A stretch of 48,168 bases of DNA from Bacteroides sp. (GCA_015060705.1 SUXY01000016.1:1-48168); one strand, 5' to 3'; shown: positions 34,592 through 43,867, numbered from the stretch's first letter. Program-made: numbers and translations. Notes: generated by a model from the sequence alone, not told the origin.

Positions 34592-36268
34592 ATGAAAAAC
34601 ATCCTTACCAACAAATACAGTGGCATTGCGCTGACTGCCCTTTTCGGTATCGTCGCCTTCCTTTTCTGGAGGGTCTTCTATCCGCATGCTTTGGTCTATC
34701 AGGAACAATACCAACTTTTCCAGTTCGATTCCTCGTACATCCTCGAACGAATCAGTCTACCGGGAGGAGTAGCTGCCGTCATCGCTGAATGCCTGACACA
34801 GTTCTACAATCACCCGACCATCGGAGCCATCATCCAATCGCTTCTGTTGGTAGGTATCCAACTCATGACTTGGCTGCTGATGAAGCGGAACGGACAACAA
34901 GGAATTCAATACATCAGCAGTTTCATTCCGGCATTGATATTGTGGTATGTATTGGGAGATGAAAGTGTGTTGACCATTTACTCCTGGTCGTTATTGCTCA
35001 CGCTGACAGCCATGCTATTCCATCCTCAAAGCTCCAAAGCCAGCATGATATATACTTTAATCTTCATTCCAATCATATATTGGATCGTAGGTCCGTTGGT
35101 ATTGCTTTATACCCTCTTTGTCACTATCCAGTCTGTCAAGAAGAAAGACTATTTGATAGGAATCGGTGTATTGCCTTATGCCGTGTCCTTCATCGTGCTC
35201 AGCAGTCAATGGTTCCCCTACCCGGTTCATCGTTTGTTTACCGGACTTTTCTATTACCGGTTTGTCGACATTTATCCTTATTGGCTCATGGCTGTACCTG
35301 TACTTTGCTTATTGGTGACAAGCTTCCGTATACATCCTGTGTTGTCCATAGCTCCGATGCTTCTCATACCATTCGGTTACGATGCCAAGAAATACGAACT
35401 GATGGAATACGATTATCTGATTCGTCGCCAACAATGGGACGCCATCATTGCCAAGGCGGAGAAGCAACAGCCCGACATGCCGATGAGTGTATGTGCCACC
35501 AACTTGGCCCTCGGCATGAAGAACCAGTTGGGCAACCGTGCATTCCGGTTCTATCAACATGGCACCGAAGGCTTGTTGCCGAAGTTTGAACGCGACTTTA
35601 CATCGGCTTTGCTCACGGGAGAAGTATACTATCATCTGGGATTGGTCAACACCGCCCAACGTCATGCATTCGAAGCCATGGAAGCCATTCCGAACTACAA
35701 CAAAAGCGGTAGAATCGTCAAGCGATTGGCAGAAACGAACCTAATCAACGGACAATACAAGGTAGCGGAGAAGTATCTTCGAATGTTGGAAAAAACAGTC
35801 TTCTATCGTACTTGGGCGAAGGACAAGCTCCAATTGATTGCTCATGAAGAACAGATAGACAAGCATCCACTGTACGGACGGATGCGCCAGTTCCGCCTGC
35901 AGGAAGATTTCCTGTTCAGCGACACCGAGTTGGACAAGATATTCGGACAATTGTTCATGCACAATCCGAAGAATCAACTGGCCATCCAGTATCTGCTGAT
36001 TCATCCGCTCTTGAACAAAGACATCGATAGCTTCATGCGCTATCTGATTGCGGTACAGGAGAAAGTAAAATATAACCCGACCGTATGTCAGGAAGGTATC
36101 ATCTTTGCCTATACCCAACGTCAACAAACGGTGCCGGAAGGATTTGTAAATCCAACCATCCAACAGAGTTTCAAACGGTTTGCACAAGTCTATTCGCAAG
36201 GAGGACAAAACTCACCGCAACTAGAAGCTTTCAAAGGTACTTTATGGTATTATTTAATGAAGGAATAA
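34592..36268 (+). CDS. D2: polytopic membrane protein, paralogue of D1
   Basis: This 558-residue paralogue of D1 has the same plan. The first helix (ALTALFGIVAFLFWRVF) is followed by VYQEQYQLFQFDSSY, about eight further hydrophobic segments to residue 260, and a helical tail. The tail motifs align with D1: YELMEYDYLIRRQQWDAII, NLALGMKNQLGNRAFRFYQ, YYHLGLVN, AETNLINGQYKVAEKYLRML and VFYRTWAKD. I chose the ATG at 34592, since MKN matches the D1 start; an ATG at 34583 would add three residues. The gene is 3 bases upstream of T2. Function unknown. The tail could be a protein-interaction module for the T partner (inferred). Confidence 0.7.
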   Translation: MKNILTNKYSGIALTALFGIVAFLFWRVFYPHALVYQEQYQLFQFDSSYILERISLPGGVAAVIAECLTQFYNHPTIGAIIQSLLLVGIQLMTWLLMKRNGQQGIQYISSFIPALILWYVLGDESVLTIYSWSLLLTLTAMLFHPQSSKASMIYTLIFIPIIYWIVGPLVLLYTLFVTIQSVKKKDYLIGIGVLPYAVSFIVLSSQWFPYPVHRLFTGLFYYRFVDIYPYWLMAVPVLCLLVTSFRIHPVLSIAPMLLIPFGYDAKKYELMEYDYLIRRQQWDAIIAKAEKQQPDMPMSVCATNLALGMKNQLGNRAFRFYQHGTEGLLPKFERDFTSALLTGEVYYHLGLVNTAQRHAFEAMEAIPNYNKSGRIVKRLAETNLINGQYKVAEKYLRMLEKTVFYRTWAKDKLQLIAHEEQIDKHPLYGRMRQFRLQEDFLFSDTELDKIFGQLFMHNPKNQLAIQYLLIHPLLNKDIDSFMRYLIAVQEKVKYNPTVCQEGIIFAYTQRQQTVPEGFVNPTIQQSFKRFAQVYSQGGQNSPQLEAFKGTLWYYLMKE

Positions 36269-36271
36269 ACT

Positions 36272-37732
36272 ATGAACAAATGGATATTCATCTTCTTGGC
36301 AACGATGATGTGTGCTTGCCAACAAGAAGTCAAAAATGCAATCAAGGTAGATGAAATGCCTCCTATCTACCCCGATTATATCGGTGTTACCATCCCTGTC
36401 GGTATCGCTCCCCTGAACTTTGATTCGGAGGAAGAAGCAGATCGAATGGACGTGTTTGTCAAAGGAAGCCAACAAGGAGAATTGCATGTGCAAGGAAAGT
36501 ATGCAGCCTTCGACGTGGAAGACTGGCACCAATTGCTCCAAGCCAACCAAGGAGGAAAGCTTACCTTCTCGGTATGCATCCAACAGAAAGGCCAATGGTA
36601 CCGCTACCAAGATTTTGAGATGCAAGTTAGTTCCTATGCATTGGAAGATTACGGACTGACTTACCGAAGAATTGCTCCGGGATATGAGGTATACAGTCAC
36701 ATGGGACTCTACGAACGCGAACTGGCTACCTTTGAAGAAAGAGCCATCATCGAGAACACCCAAGTGCCGGGCATGTGTGTGAATTGCCATACGCCTAACC
36801 GTACTAACCCGGACGCATTTGTTTTCCATGTGCGTGGTTCTCATGGAACCACCTTAGTTCAACGAGATGGACAATTCGAAGTATTGAAAGCACAGAACGA
36901 TAGCATCAAGGGGTCAATGGTATACCCGTATTGGCATCCTTCAGGAAAGTATTGTGCATTTTCCACCAACCAGACACGCCAAGGTTTCCACATGGTGAAG
37001 GACGAACGCATCGAAGTATTCGACCTTTCCTCGGATGTCTTTGTATACGATGTAGAAAAACGGGAACTGATACTCGACTCCTTGCTGATGACTCAAAGCC
37101 ATTCAGAAAATGTACCCGTCTTCTCACCAGACGGAAAGACCATCTATTACATGACGGCTCTCCAACAATCCTATCCGTTGGATTACAAGAAGGAACAATA
37201 CAACCTTTGTCGCATCGGTTTCGATGCGGAGAAAGGCAAGTTCGGTGAGAAAGTCGATACAGTCTTCAATGCCGTACAGATGAACAAGAGCTTGACATGG
37301 CCGCGTCCTTCCTACGACGGCAAGTACCTCATGTTCAACTTAATGGATTATGGCTATTTCTCCATTTGGCACAAGGAGAGTGACTTGTGGCTGATGAACC
37401 TTGAAACCGGAGCATCCTTCCCATTGGAAGCAGCCAACAGCGAAGATGCTGACAGCTACCACAATTGGAGCATCGGCTCTCATTGGTTTGTCTTCACCAG
37501 CCGCAGAGAGAACGGTCTTTATTCCCAACTCTATCTGTCGTGCATCGACGACGAAGGAAAACCGACCAAGCCGTTCCTTCTGCCACAGAAAGACCCGAAG
37601 AAATATTATGCCACCACGCTATACTCGTTCAATACACCTGACTTCACTTCCCGTCCGGTGGAATTCGATTCGCGTGCAGCATCGTCAGCTATCAGTAGCG
37701 ACAAACGTATCCCAACCAGCATCAAACAATAG
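36272..37732 (+). CDS. T2: CxxCH/PD40 lipoprotein, paralogue of T1
   Basis: This 486-residue protein is similar to T1 along its whole length. A short signal peptide ends in a cysteine-rich MMCACQQE, and the second Cys fits the lipobox. The N-terminal IYPDYIGVTIPVGIAPLNF is nearly identical to that of T1. CVNCHTPNRTNP at residues 169-180 carries the haem-c-type motif. Propeller strands are YWHPSGKYCAFSTN, VFSPDGKTIYYMTA, RPSYDGKYLMFNLM and NWSIGSHWFVFTSR, again with the conserved His of HPSG. It lies between D2 (3-base gap) and D3 (2-base gap), so the genes form one transcript. Function unknown. Confidence 0.7.
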   Translation: MNKWIFIFLATMMCACQQEVKNAIKVDEMPPIYPDYIGVTIPVGIAPLNFDSEEEADRMDVFVKGSQQGELHVQGKYAAFDVEDWHQLLQANQGGKLTFSVCIQQKGQWYRYQDFEMQVSSYALEDYGLTYRRIAPGYEVYSHMGLYERELATFEERAIIENTQVPGMCVNCHTPNRTNPDAFVFHVRGSHGTTLVQRDGQFEVLKAQNDSIKGSMVYPYWHPSGKYCAFSTNQTRQGFHMVKDERIEVFDLSSDVFVYDVEKRELILDSLLMTQSHSENVPVFSPDGKTIYYMTALQQSYPLDYKKEQYNLCRIGFDAEKGKFGEKVDTVFNAVQMNKSLTWPRPSYDGKYLMFNLMDYGYFSIWHKESDLWLMNLETGASFPLEAANSEDADSYHNWSIGSHWFVFTSRRENGLYSQLYLSCIDDEGKPTKPFLLPQKDPKKYYATTLYSFNTPDFTSRPVEFDSRAASSAISSDKRIPTSIKQ

Positions 37733-37734
37733 GT

Positions 37735-39168
37735 ATGAGCAAGTGGAAGACATATAGCAAGTGGATAGTCATGGCACTGGGAGTCGTGGCGACTTTCCTC
37801 TTTTTCCAGCTTCACTATCCCTATCACTTGCTCCATCGGGAACAGGTTTCGCTATTCCTGTACAGCCAAGAATTCATCCTTGACAAGTTGATGCAACCGG
37901 GTGGAGTATCCATCTTGGGAGGGGAATTCCTGACACAGTTCTTCTACTTCATCGGAGGTGGAGCAACGGTAGTTACCCTCTTGCTTTTAGGGGTAGGCAT
38001 CCTATGCTATCAGGCACTCCGTCGGTTCATGGGACATTGGATGGCACTCATCCTTTCCGTTGCTGTATGTCTTTGGGAAGGAGGCAGACTCTGTATCGTC
38101 AATTATCCATTGGCCTCTACCCTCTCGCTGATGGGACTCTTCATCATCATCCGACTGATTTCCTTCAAAGGGTCCAACCGTTTAGGCAAGAACCTAACCG
38201 CATTGGTCTGCATACTCCTGTTCATTCCTTTTCATCCTCTGCGAGGCGTGAAAGCTTGGGGAACCCCCAATTCCTATTTGGAACATCTGTTGGCTATGGA
38301 CGTCAACGCCTCTTATGGGAAATGGGAAAAGGTAAGCCAACTGGCACAAGAGGATGCCAAAACAGGTATCGGAACCTTTTACTACAACTTATCCAATGCC
38401 ATGAAAGGCCAATTGCCAGACGGACTGATGAACTATTACCAACCGTTCAGCAAAGGCTTGTTCCTGCCGGTTGACCCATCGGGTAACTATCTGTCGTTCA
38501 TGGCATCCAATGAACTTTGGTTCCATTTAGGCGACATGACCATGGCAGAGCATAGCGCCATCCTCGGCATGATTTCTACTCAGGACCACCGCAGCGTCCG
38601 AATGATTAAACGCATGGCGGAAATCAACTTGATTAACGGGGATGAAGAAGCCGCCATGAAGTATCTCCGCATGTTACAGAAAACCTGGAAACACAAACAA
38701 TGGGCCGACCAACGAATTCCAGGTCAACAATCACCAGCCGTACAGAAATGGTTGGAGCACAAACGCCAATACATTCCGAAGGCCGATACCCTCCGTGCAT
38801 CAGCCGATGCGCGTCTGTCATTGCGCCATTTGTTGGAAAGCAACCCGGATAATCTGTTGGCTTACCACTATCTGCTATGCTACGAATTGCTGAACAAGGA
38901 TATTCACTCCTTCGCGAAAGATTACGTACCTCAAAAGGGAATACCTAGCCGACTCTATCACGAAGCCATCCTGATTCATCTGATTCGTCAGAACGGCAAT
39001 CTCACGGAAGAAGATTTCCAGACCTATCGGTTTACCCCCGAAGTGCTTCAGGACTTTCAGGAGTACACCCGCATGTATGAACAAAACCAAGGTAATGGAG
39101 CCGCCCTTCAATCCCGATTCGGGAAGACCTATTGGTTCTATTATCACTATGCAACGATGAAGAAATGA
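37735..39168 (+). CDS. D3: shorter polytopic membrane protein, paralogue of D1 and D2
   Basis: This 477-residue paralogue keeps the first helix and HREQVSLFLYSQEFILDKL, then GGVSILGGEFLTQFF. It has only about five hydrophobic segments before the soluble tail begins near residue 170. The region that gives the last three helices in D1 and D2 is missing. The tail retains AMKGQLPDGLMNYYQ, LWFHLGDMTMAEH, AEINLINGDEEAAMKYLRML and a Trp/Tyr-rich end (YWFYYHYATMKK). Its stop overlaps the T3 start as ATGA. The shortening is a clean loss without a frameshift, so it looks like a functional variant. Function unknown. Confidence 0.68.
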   Translation: MSKWKTYSKWIVMALGVVATFLFFQLHYPYHLLHREQVSLFLYSQEFILDKLMQPGGVSILGGEFLTQFFYFIGGGATVVTLLLLGVGILCYQALRRFMGHWMALILSVAVCLWEGGRLCIVNYPLASTLSLMGLFIIIRLISFKGSNRLGKNLTALVCILLFIPFHPLRGVKAWGTPNSYLEHLLAMDVNASYGKWEKVSQLAQEDAKTGIGTFYYNLSNAMKGQLPDGLMNYYQPFSKGLFLPVDPSGNYLSFMASNELWFHLGDMTMAEHSAILGMISTQDHRSVRMIKRMAEINLINGDEEAAMKYLRMLQKTWKHKQWADQRIPGQQSPAVQKWLEHKRQYIPKADTLRASADARLSLRHLLESNPDNLLAYHYLLCYELLNKDIHSFAKDYVPQKGIPSRLYHEAILIHLIRQNGNLTEEDFQTYRFTPEVLQDFQEYTRMYEQNQGNGAALQSRFGKTYWFYYHYATMKK

Positions 39169-40637
39169 AAAGAAAGAACATAAATAATGCCTATTCATGG
39201 ATGATTTTGATGGTCATCCTTCTCATCACCGCCTGCACGCCACAACCCGAAAACGTGACGGACACAGCCGAACTTGCCCCAATCTATCCCGACTATACGG
39301 ACATCACTATCCCATCCAATATCGCTCCTTTGAACTTCCTGCTCCGCAATGAAGCAGAAGCCATTCAGGTTACCCTTCAGGGAGAAAAGGAAAATTGGAC
39401 CATTCAGTCGGACGACGCTCACGTATGTTTCCCGTTGAAGAAATGGCACGAGTTTCTGAAAGCGAATCAAGGAGAAACAATAGCCGTCAGTCTCATTGCT
39501 TTGAAAGAAGGGAAATGGGTACGCTATCCTTCCTTCCAATGGACAATAAGCAAAGATAAGATAGACAGTTACCTCAGTTACCGACTGATAGAACCGGCCT
39601 ACGAAGTTTGGAATGAAGTGGAAATACGGGAGCGGAACATCGAGAACTTCGATGAGAAAGTGCTTTCCACCCACGAAAACACCAACAATGCCTGCATGAA
39701 TTGCCACATCTACGGTAACAACAGCGGTGACCTTTCCATGTTCCATCTAAGAGGTCCTAATGGAGGAAGCATCCTCAACCGGGACGGTCAGCTCCGTAAG
39801 CTTACTTTGAAGAATCAAGACATGATATCGGCGACTGTGTATGGCGATTTCCATCCATCCGGTCGTTTCGGGGTATTCTCTACTAACATCATCATTCCTG
39901 CGTTCCATGCCTTCGAGAACGAGCGATTCGAGGTATACGATACCGCCTCCGATTTGGTGATAACTGACTTTGACGAAAACCGGCTCATTAGCTCACCGTT
40001 GATAGCAGACAAGGGTACATTCGAGACCTTCCCGACCTTCTCACCGGATGGGAAATATGTCTATTTCTGTACGGCAGACACCGTAGCACTTCCGGAAGAC
40101 ATCGAACAGCTGAAGTATTCCTTGTGCCGCATTGCTTTCGATGCAGAAACCAAACAATGGGGCGAACAAGTGGATACTTTGTGGAATGCCAAGGAAATGA
40201 ACGGTTCCGTCTGTCACCCGAAAATTTCTCCAGACGGTAAATACTTGCTATATACCGTGGCAGCTTACGGCACCTTCCCTATTTGGCATCGCGAAACCGA
40301 ACTCCAGATGATGAACCTACAGACGGGAGCCATCGATTCGTTGAAGAACGTCAATTCCAACCGCTCGGAAACGTATCACAGTTGGTCTTCCAACAGCCGT
40401 TGGTTTGTCTTCGCCAGCAAGCGAGGAGACGGGCAATACGGAAAGCCTTACTTCTGTTATGTGGACGAGAACGGGCAGGCTCACAAACCGTTTGTCCTTC
40501 CGCAGAAACATCCCGACCATTACGACATGACGTTGAAATCGTTCAACATTCCTAACTTGTCGGCCTCACCCACTCCTTTCGATGCCAAGGACATCGGACG
40601 GATTTTTGAAAAGATACCGGCCGAAGTGTTCCAATAA
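39165..40637 (+). CDS. T3: divergent CxxCH/PD40 lipoprotein
   Basis: This is the 490-residue third member of the T family. I chose the ATG at 39165, which overlaps the D3 stop; an upstream TTG at 39132 would add 11 residues with no signal character. The signal is preceded by a longer polar start, and the lipobox is LITAC. The shared opening is IYPDYTDITIPSNIAPLNF. The haem-c-type motif is CMNCH (residues 177-181), but the following TPNRTNP of T1 and T2 is replaced by IYGNNSGD. Propeller strands include DFHPSGRFGVFSTN, TFSPDGKYVYFCTA and SWSSNSRWFVFASK. It ends the D/T cluster, 88 bases before the GH26 gene. Function unknown. Confidence 0.68.
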   Translation: MKRKNINNAYSWMILMVILLITACTPQPENVTDTAELAPIYPDYTDITIPSNIAPLNFLLRNEAEAIQVTLQGEKENWTIQSDDAHVCFPLKKWHEFLKANQGETIAVSLIALKEGKWVRYPSFQWTISKDKIDSYLSYRLIEPAYEVWNEVEIRERNIENFDEKVLSTHENTNNACMNCHIYGNNSGDLSMFHLRGPNGGSILNRDGQLRKLTLKNQDMISATVYGDFHPSGRFGVFSTNIIIPAFHAFENERFEVYDTASDLVITDFDENRLISSPLIADKGTFETFPTFSPDGKYVYFCTADTVALPEDIEQLKYSLCRIAFDAETKQWGEQVDTLWNAKEMNGSVCHPKISPDGKYLLYTVAAYGTFPIWHRETELQMMNLQTGAIDSLKNVNSNRSETYHSWSSNSRWFVFASKRGDGQYGKPYFCYVDENGQAHKPFVLPQKHPDHYDMTLKSFNIPNLSASPTPFDAKDIGRIFEKIPAEVFQ

Positions 40638-40684
40638 TACAAGGTTTGGACAAGATAGTATCAGCAGAGGAAAGTTAGAAAATG

Positions 40685-40692
40685 TATATTTG
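40685..40692 (+). promoter_or_regulatory. Candidate -7 box for the GH26 gene
   Basis: TATATTTG fits TAnnTTTG and lies 33 bases upstream of the GH26 ATG. It suggests that the GH26-GH130-esterase unit can be transcribed apart from the D/T cluster. Confidence 0.5.
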
Positions 40693-40725
40693 CAATAGTG
40701 AATATTGTAAACAACAAAAAAATAT

Positions 40726-41838
40726 ATGCGTATGAAAAAACTGTTCATTTCCTCTCTGCTAGCCATGGGGCTTTTGTCTTGCGGACAACCCAAACAGACC
40801 GAAGAAAAAGCACCGGTCAAGTCTCCGGAAGCGGAAGCCTTATTGAAAAACTTGAAGTCTCTTCCTGAAAAAGGATACATGTTCGGACACCACGACGATA
40901 CCAACTACGGCATCTGTTGGGAATTCGAAGAAGGTCGTTCGGATGTTCAGAGCGTTTGCGGTGACTACCCTGCAGTCATCAGTTTCGATTTGGGACACAT
41001 CGAATTGGGACACGATGTCACCCTCGACAAGGTTCCTTTCGACAAGGTTCGTCAAGAAACCATCAACCAGTACCAACGTGGCGGTATGGTATCGTTCAGT
41101 TGGCATTTGGACAACCCGTTGACCAACGGTGACTCTTGGGATGTAAGCGACAATACCGTGGTAGAATCCATCCTTCCAGGTGGAGCGAATCACGAAAAAT
41201 TCATGACTTGGATGGACCGCTTGGCTACTTTCATGAACTCGCTCCAGACAGCCGACGGCAAGAAAATTCCTGTATTCTTCCGTCCATGGCATGAGCATAC
41301 CGGTAGCTGGTTCTGGTGGGGACAGAAGCTTTGTACCACCGAACAATACAAGGCATTGTGGCGCATGACCTACGACTATCTGCAAGAAAAGGGAGCCAAC
41401 CACTTGTTGTATGCATACTCTCCAGGTACTGAATTCAACGACAGCACTTCCTATTTGGAACGCTATCCAGGTGATGACATCATCGATTTGATTGGTTTCG
41501 ACACTTACCAATCCCAAAGCAAGGATTTTTATTTACAGACATTGGCCAGCCGTCTGCCGATTTTGACCGAGATAGGCAAGGCACACAATAAGGTCATCGC
41601 CATTACCGAAACCGGTTACGAAGGTATTCCGGATGCAGAATGGTGGACCGGTACCTTGGCTCCGGCTATTCAGGACTTCCCGATAGCCTATGTCTTGGTA
41701 TGGCGTAATGCCCGCGAAAGAGTGACTCACCACTATGCCCCTTATCCGGGTCATCCATCTGCCGATGACTTTGTGAAGTTCTACAACCAAGAGAAGACCT
41801 TGTTTGCCAAGGATGTGAAAGAAATTCTTTATCGTTAA
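40726..41838 (+). CDS. GH26 beta-1,4-mannanase lipoprotein
   Basis: This 370-residue lipoprotein (lipobox LLSC) hydrolyses beta-1,4-mannan chains to mannobiose and other short oligosaccharides. The clan-A barrel carries FGHHDDTNYGI, VISFDLGHIELG and FSWHLDNP. FFRPWHEHTGSWFWWG holds the predicted acid/base Glu190, and IAITETG holds the nucleophile Glu295. The length is close to single-domain GH26 mannanases of Bacteroides. A second ATG at 40732 could also be the start. The lipid anchor may place it at the cell surface or in the periplasm. It is 16 bases upstream of the GH130 gene. Confidence 0.92.
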   Translation: MRMKKLFISSLLAMGLLSCGQPKQTEEKAPVKSPEAEALLKNLKSLPEKGYMFGHHDDTNYGICWEFEEGRSDVQSVCGDYPAVISFDLGHIELGHDVTLDKVPFDKVRQETINQYQRGGMVSFSWHLDNPLTNGDSWDVSDNTVVESILPGGANHEKFMTWMDRLATFMNSLQTADGKKIPVFFRPWHEHTGSWFWWGQKLCTTEQYKALWRMTYDYLQEKGANHLLYAYSPGTEFNDSTSYLERYPGDDIIDLIGFDTYQSQSKDFYLQTLASRLPILTEIGKAHNKVIAITETGYEGIPDAEWWTGTLAPAIQDFPIAYVLVWRNARERVTHHYAPYPGHPSADDFVKFYNQEKTLFAKDVKEILYR

Positions 41839-41854
41839 CTTCAAGAATCTATCT

Positions 41855-43033
41855 ATGAATACGGAATTCAAAAAACGTGTGGAAAAGCTATTTGCTGAAC
41901 ACGAAACCCTCATAACCCGCCCTAACAAGCCGGTAGAAAATGGTAACGGTATCTTTACCCGTTATGAATATCCCATCTTGACCGCCGCCCATACACCTGT
42001 ATTTTGGCGGTACGATCTGGATGAAACAACCAATCCATACCTCATGGAACGCATCGGCATGAATGCCGCTTTCAATTCCGGAGCCATGAAATGGAACGGC
42101 AAGTATTTGTTGGTAGTCCGTGTAGAAGGAGCCGACCGTAAGTCCTTCTTTGCCGTAGCCGAAAGCCCGAACGGTATCGACAACTTCCGTTTCTGGGACT
42201 ACCCGATTACTATGCCGGAAGACGTGATTCCGGCTACCAACATCTACGATATGCGTCTCACCGCCCACGAAGACGGCTGGATTTATGGCATCTTCTGTGC
42301 CGAACGCCACGATGACAATGCCCCGGCAGGCGATTTATCATCCGCAACAGCCACAGCAGCCATAGCCCGTACTAAGGATTTTATCACCTGGGAACGCCTA
42401 CCGGATTTGAAGACAAAGAGCCAACAACGCAACGTAGTGCTTCACCCAGAATTTGTAGAAGGAAAATATGCGCTCTATACCCGTCCACAAGATGGATTCA
42501 TCAATGCTGGTAGTGGTGGTGGTATCGGTTGGGCGTTGGTAGACGACATGACTTGCGCCGAAGTCAAGGAAGAAAAGATTATCGACCTTCGCTATTACCA
42601 CACCATCAAGGAAGTGAAGAACGGAGAAGGTCCACATCCTATCAAGACTTCAAAAGGTTGGTTACATTTAGCACATGGCGTACGCGGATGTGCCGCCGGT
42701 TTGCGTTATGTACTTTACATGTACATGACTTCGCTGGAAGACCCAACCAAAGTAATAGCAGCACCTGCCGGACACCTTATGGGTCCGATTGGTGAAGAAC
42801 GAATTGGTGATGTTTCGAACGTTCTGTTCTCCAACGGATGGATTGCCGACGAAGATGGTAAGGTATTCATATATTACGCATCGAGCGATACCCGCATGCA
42901 TGTAGCGACATCTACCATCGAACAATTGGTGGATTATTGTATGAATACTCCTGCAGACGGTTTCCGTTCAGGCACTTCTGTTGAGACATTGAAGAAACTT
43001 ATTGAAAAGAACTTGAAACTGATGAACAAATAG
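41855..43033 (+). CDS. GH130 4-O-beta-D-mannosyl-D-glucose phosphorylase
   Basis: This 392-residue cytosolic enzyme cleaves beta-1,4-mannosyl-glucose with phosphate to give mannose 1-phosphate and glucose. It has no signal peptide. GH130 features are FNSGAMKWNGKYLLVVRVEG, TNIYDMRLTAHEDGW with Asp132 as the expected catalytic acid, YTRPQDGFINAGSGGGIGW, and GPHPIKTSKGWLHLAHGVR. The length is close to the Bacteroides fragilis phosphorylase (about 390). The epimerase encoded at 22490 would supply its substrate from mannobiose. The SGNH gene starts one base after its stop codon, so the two are coupled. Confidence 0.93.
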   Translation: MNTEFKKRVEKLFAEHETLITRPNKPVENGNGIFTRYEYPILTAAHTPVFWRYDLDETTNPYLMERIGMNAAFNSGAMKWNGKYLLVVRVEGADRKSFFAVAESPNGIDNFRFWDYPITMPEDVIPATNIYDMRLTAHEDGWIYGIFCAERHDDNAPAGDLSSATATAAIARTKDFITWERLPDLKTKSQQRNVVLHPEFVEGKYALYTRPQDGFINAGSGGGIGWALVDDMTCAEVKEEKIIDLRYYHTIKEVKNGEGPHPIKTSKGWLHLAHGVRGCAAGLRYVLYMYMTSLEDPTKVIAAPAGHLMGPIGEERIGDVSNVLFSNGWIADEDGKVFIYYASSDTRMHVATSTIEQLVDYCMNTPADGFRSGTSVETLKKLIEKNLKLMNK

Positions 43034-43034
43034 T

Positions 43035-43826
43035 ATGAAAAGAATCACTTTCATCGTCAGCCTTCTGATGTGTGTATCTTTGGCACAAGGACAAGCCGTC
43101 TTCCCCGATTTCAGCAAGATGCACTTCGGATGTGATGGAAACAGCATTACAGCAGGCAACCAATGGTCCAAGACTGTGGTAGATGTGCTGGGATTCGCTA
43201 CCCATCACAATGTGGCTGTTGGCTCGTCTACTTGGGCTTGCTATGACGACACCCAAGAATACGGATCGGCTAACTTTGCCGGAATCTCAGGCGGATGGCA
43301 ACCAACTACCGATGCTGCCGAAATGCAGAAACGCCACAACAACGTGGCAAAAGTACACATCCAAAAATTCATTGCCGAAGTAGACAACGGCAGTTATCCG
43401 ACTCCCGACGTCTTCGTTTTCTCCATGGGTACGAATGACCGCATTTTGGGTAATGCCGAAGATGCATTGAGAGGCAAGTCATTGGAAGAAGTAGACTTAA
43501 CCACCATGGCAGGCGGTGCCCGTTGGGCCATCCAGACCATCGCAGCCCGCTTCCCCGATTGCCGCATCTTTGTCTGCACACCCATCCAGACAGGCAATCC
43601 GGAACATAATGAAATGAACTTGAAAAAGATTGCTATCCTGAAGGAAATTTGTCAAGCACTCTCGGTGCAAATGATTGACTGCTATTCCAATGCCGGCATC
43701 AGCGAGAAGTTTGAAGTAAAGGACAGCAAGGGACGTTATCTTCGCGATGGTCTTCATCCCGATGAACGGGGACAGCAGTTAATGGGAAGATACATTGCAA
43801 AAGAAATCCGGAACAATTACTATTAA
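43035..43826 (+). CDS. Secreted SGNH/GDSL-family esterase
   Basis: This 263-residue exported hydrolase has a signal peptide ending near LAQGQA. Block I is FGCDGNSITAG with the predicted nucleophile Ser37. Block III is SMGTND, with the oxyanion Asn. Block V is DGLHPDERG, with Asp238 and His241. These are the hallmarks of SGNH carbohydrate esterases. Next to GH26 and GH130 it probably removes acetyl groups from mannan or glucomannan (inferred), complementing the CE7 enzyme at the other end of the locus. Lipase or other esterase activity cannot be ruled out. A strong terminator follows. Confidence 0.87.
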   Translation: MKRITFIVSLLMCVSLAQGQAVFPDFSKMHFGCDGNSITAGNQWSKTVVDVLGFATHHNVAVGSSTWACYDDTQEYGSANFAGISGGWQPTTDAAEMQKRHNNVAKVHIQKFIAEVDNGSYPTPDVFVFSMGTNDRILGNAEDALRGKSLEEVDLTTMAGGARWAIQTIAARFPDCRIFVCTPIQTGNPEHNEMNLKKIAILKEICQALSVQMIDCYSNAGISEKFEVKDSKGRYLRDGLHPDERGQQLMGRYIAKEIRNNYY

Positions 43827-43831
43827 AGACA

Positions 43832-43867
43832 AAGAAGGAGTGAGTTTGACAACCCACTCCTTCTTTT
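43832..43867. terminator. Terminator hairpin at the end of the mannan locus
   Basis: AAAGAAGGAGTG (43832-43843) pairs with CACTCCTTCTTT (43856-43867), and the stem extends inward past one mismatch to a TGAC loop. T- and A-tracts on the two sides suit both the SGNH gene and the convergent FadL-type gene. Confidence 0.85.

Noticed and set aside
30886-40637. D/T cluster as a glycosyltransferase or oligosaccharyltransferase locus
   Set aside because: A polytopic domain with a helical tail recalls GT-C enzymes, but no acidic catalytic motif in an early loop and no sugar-nucleotide genes are present.
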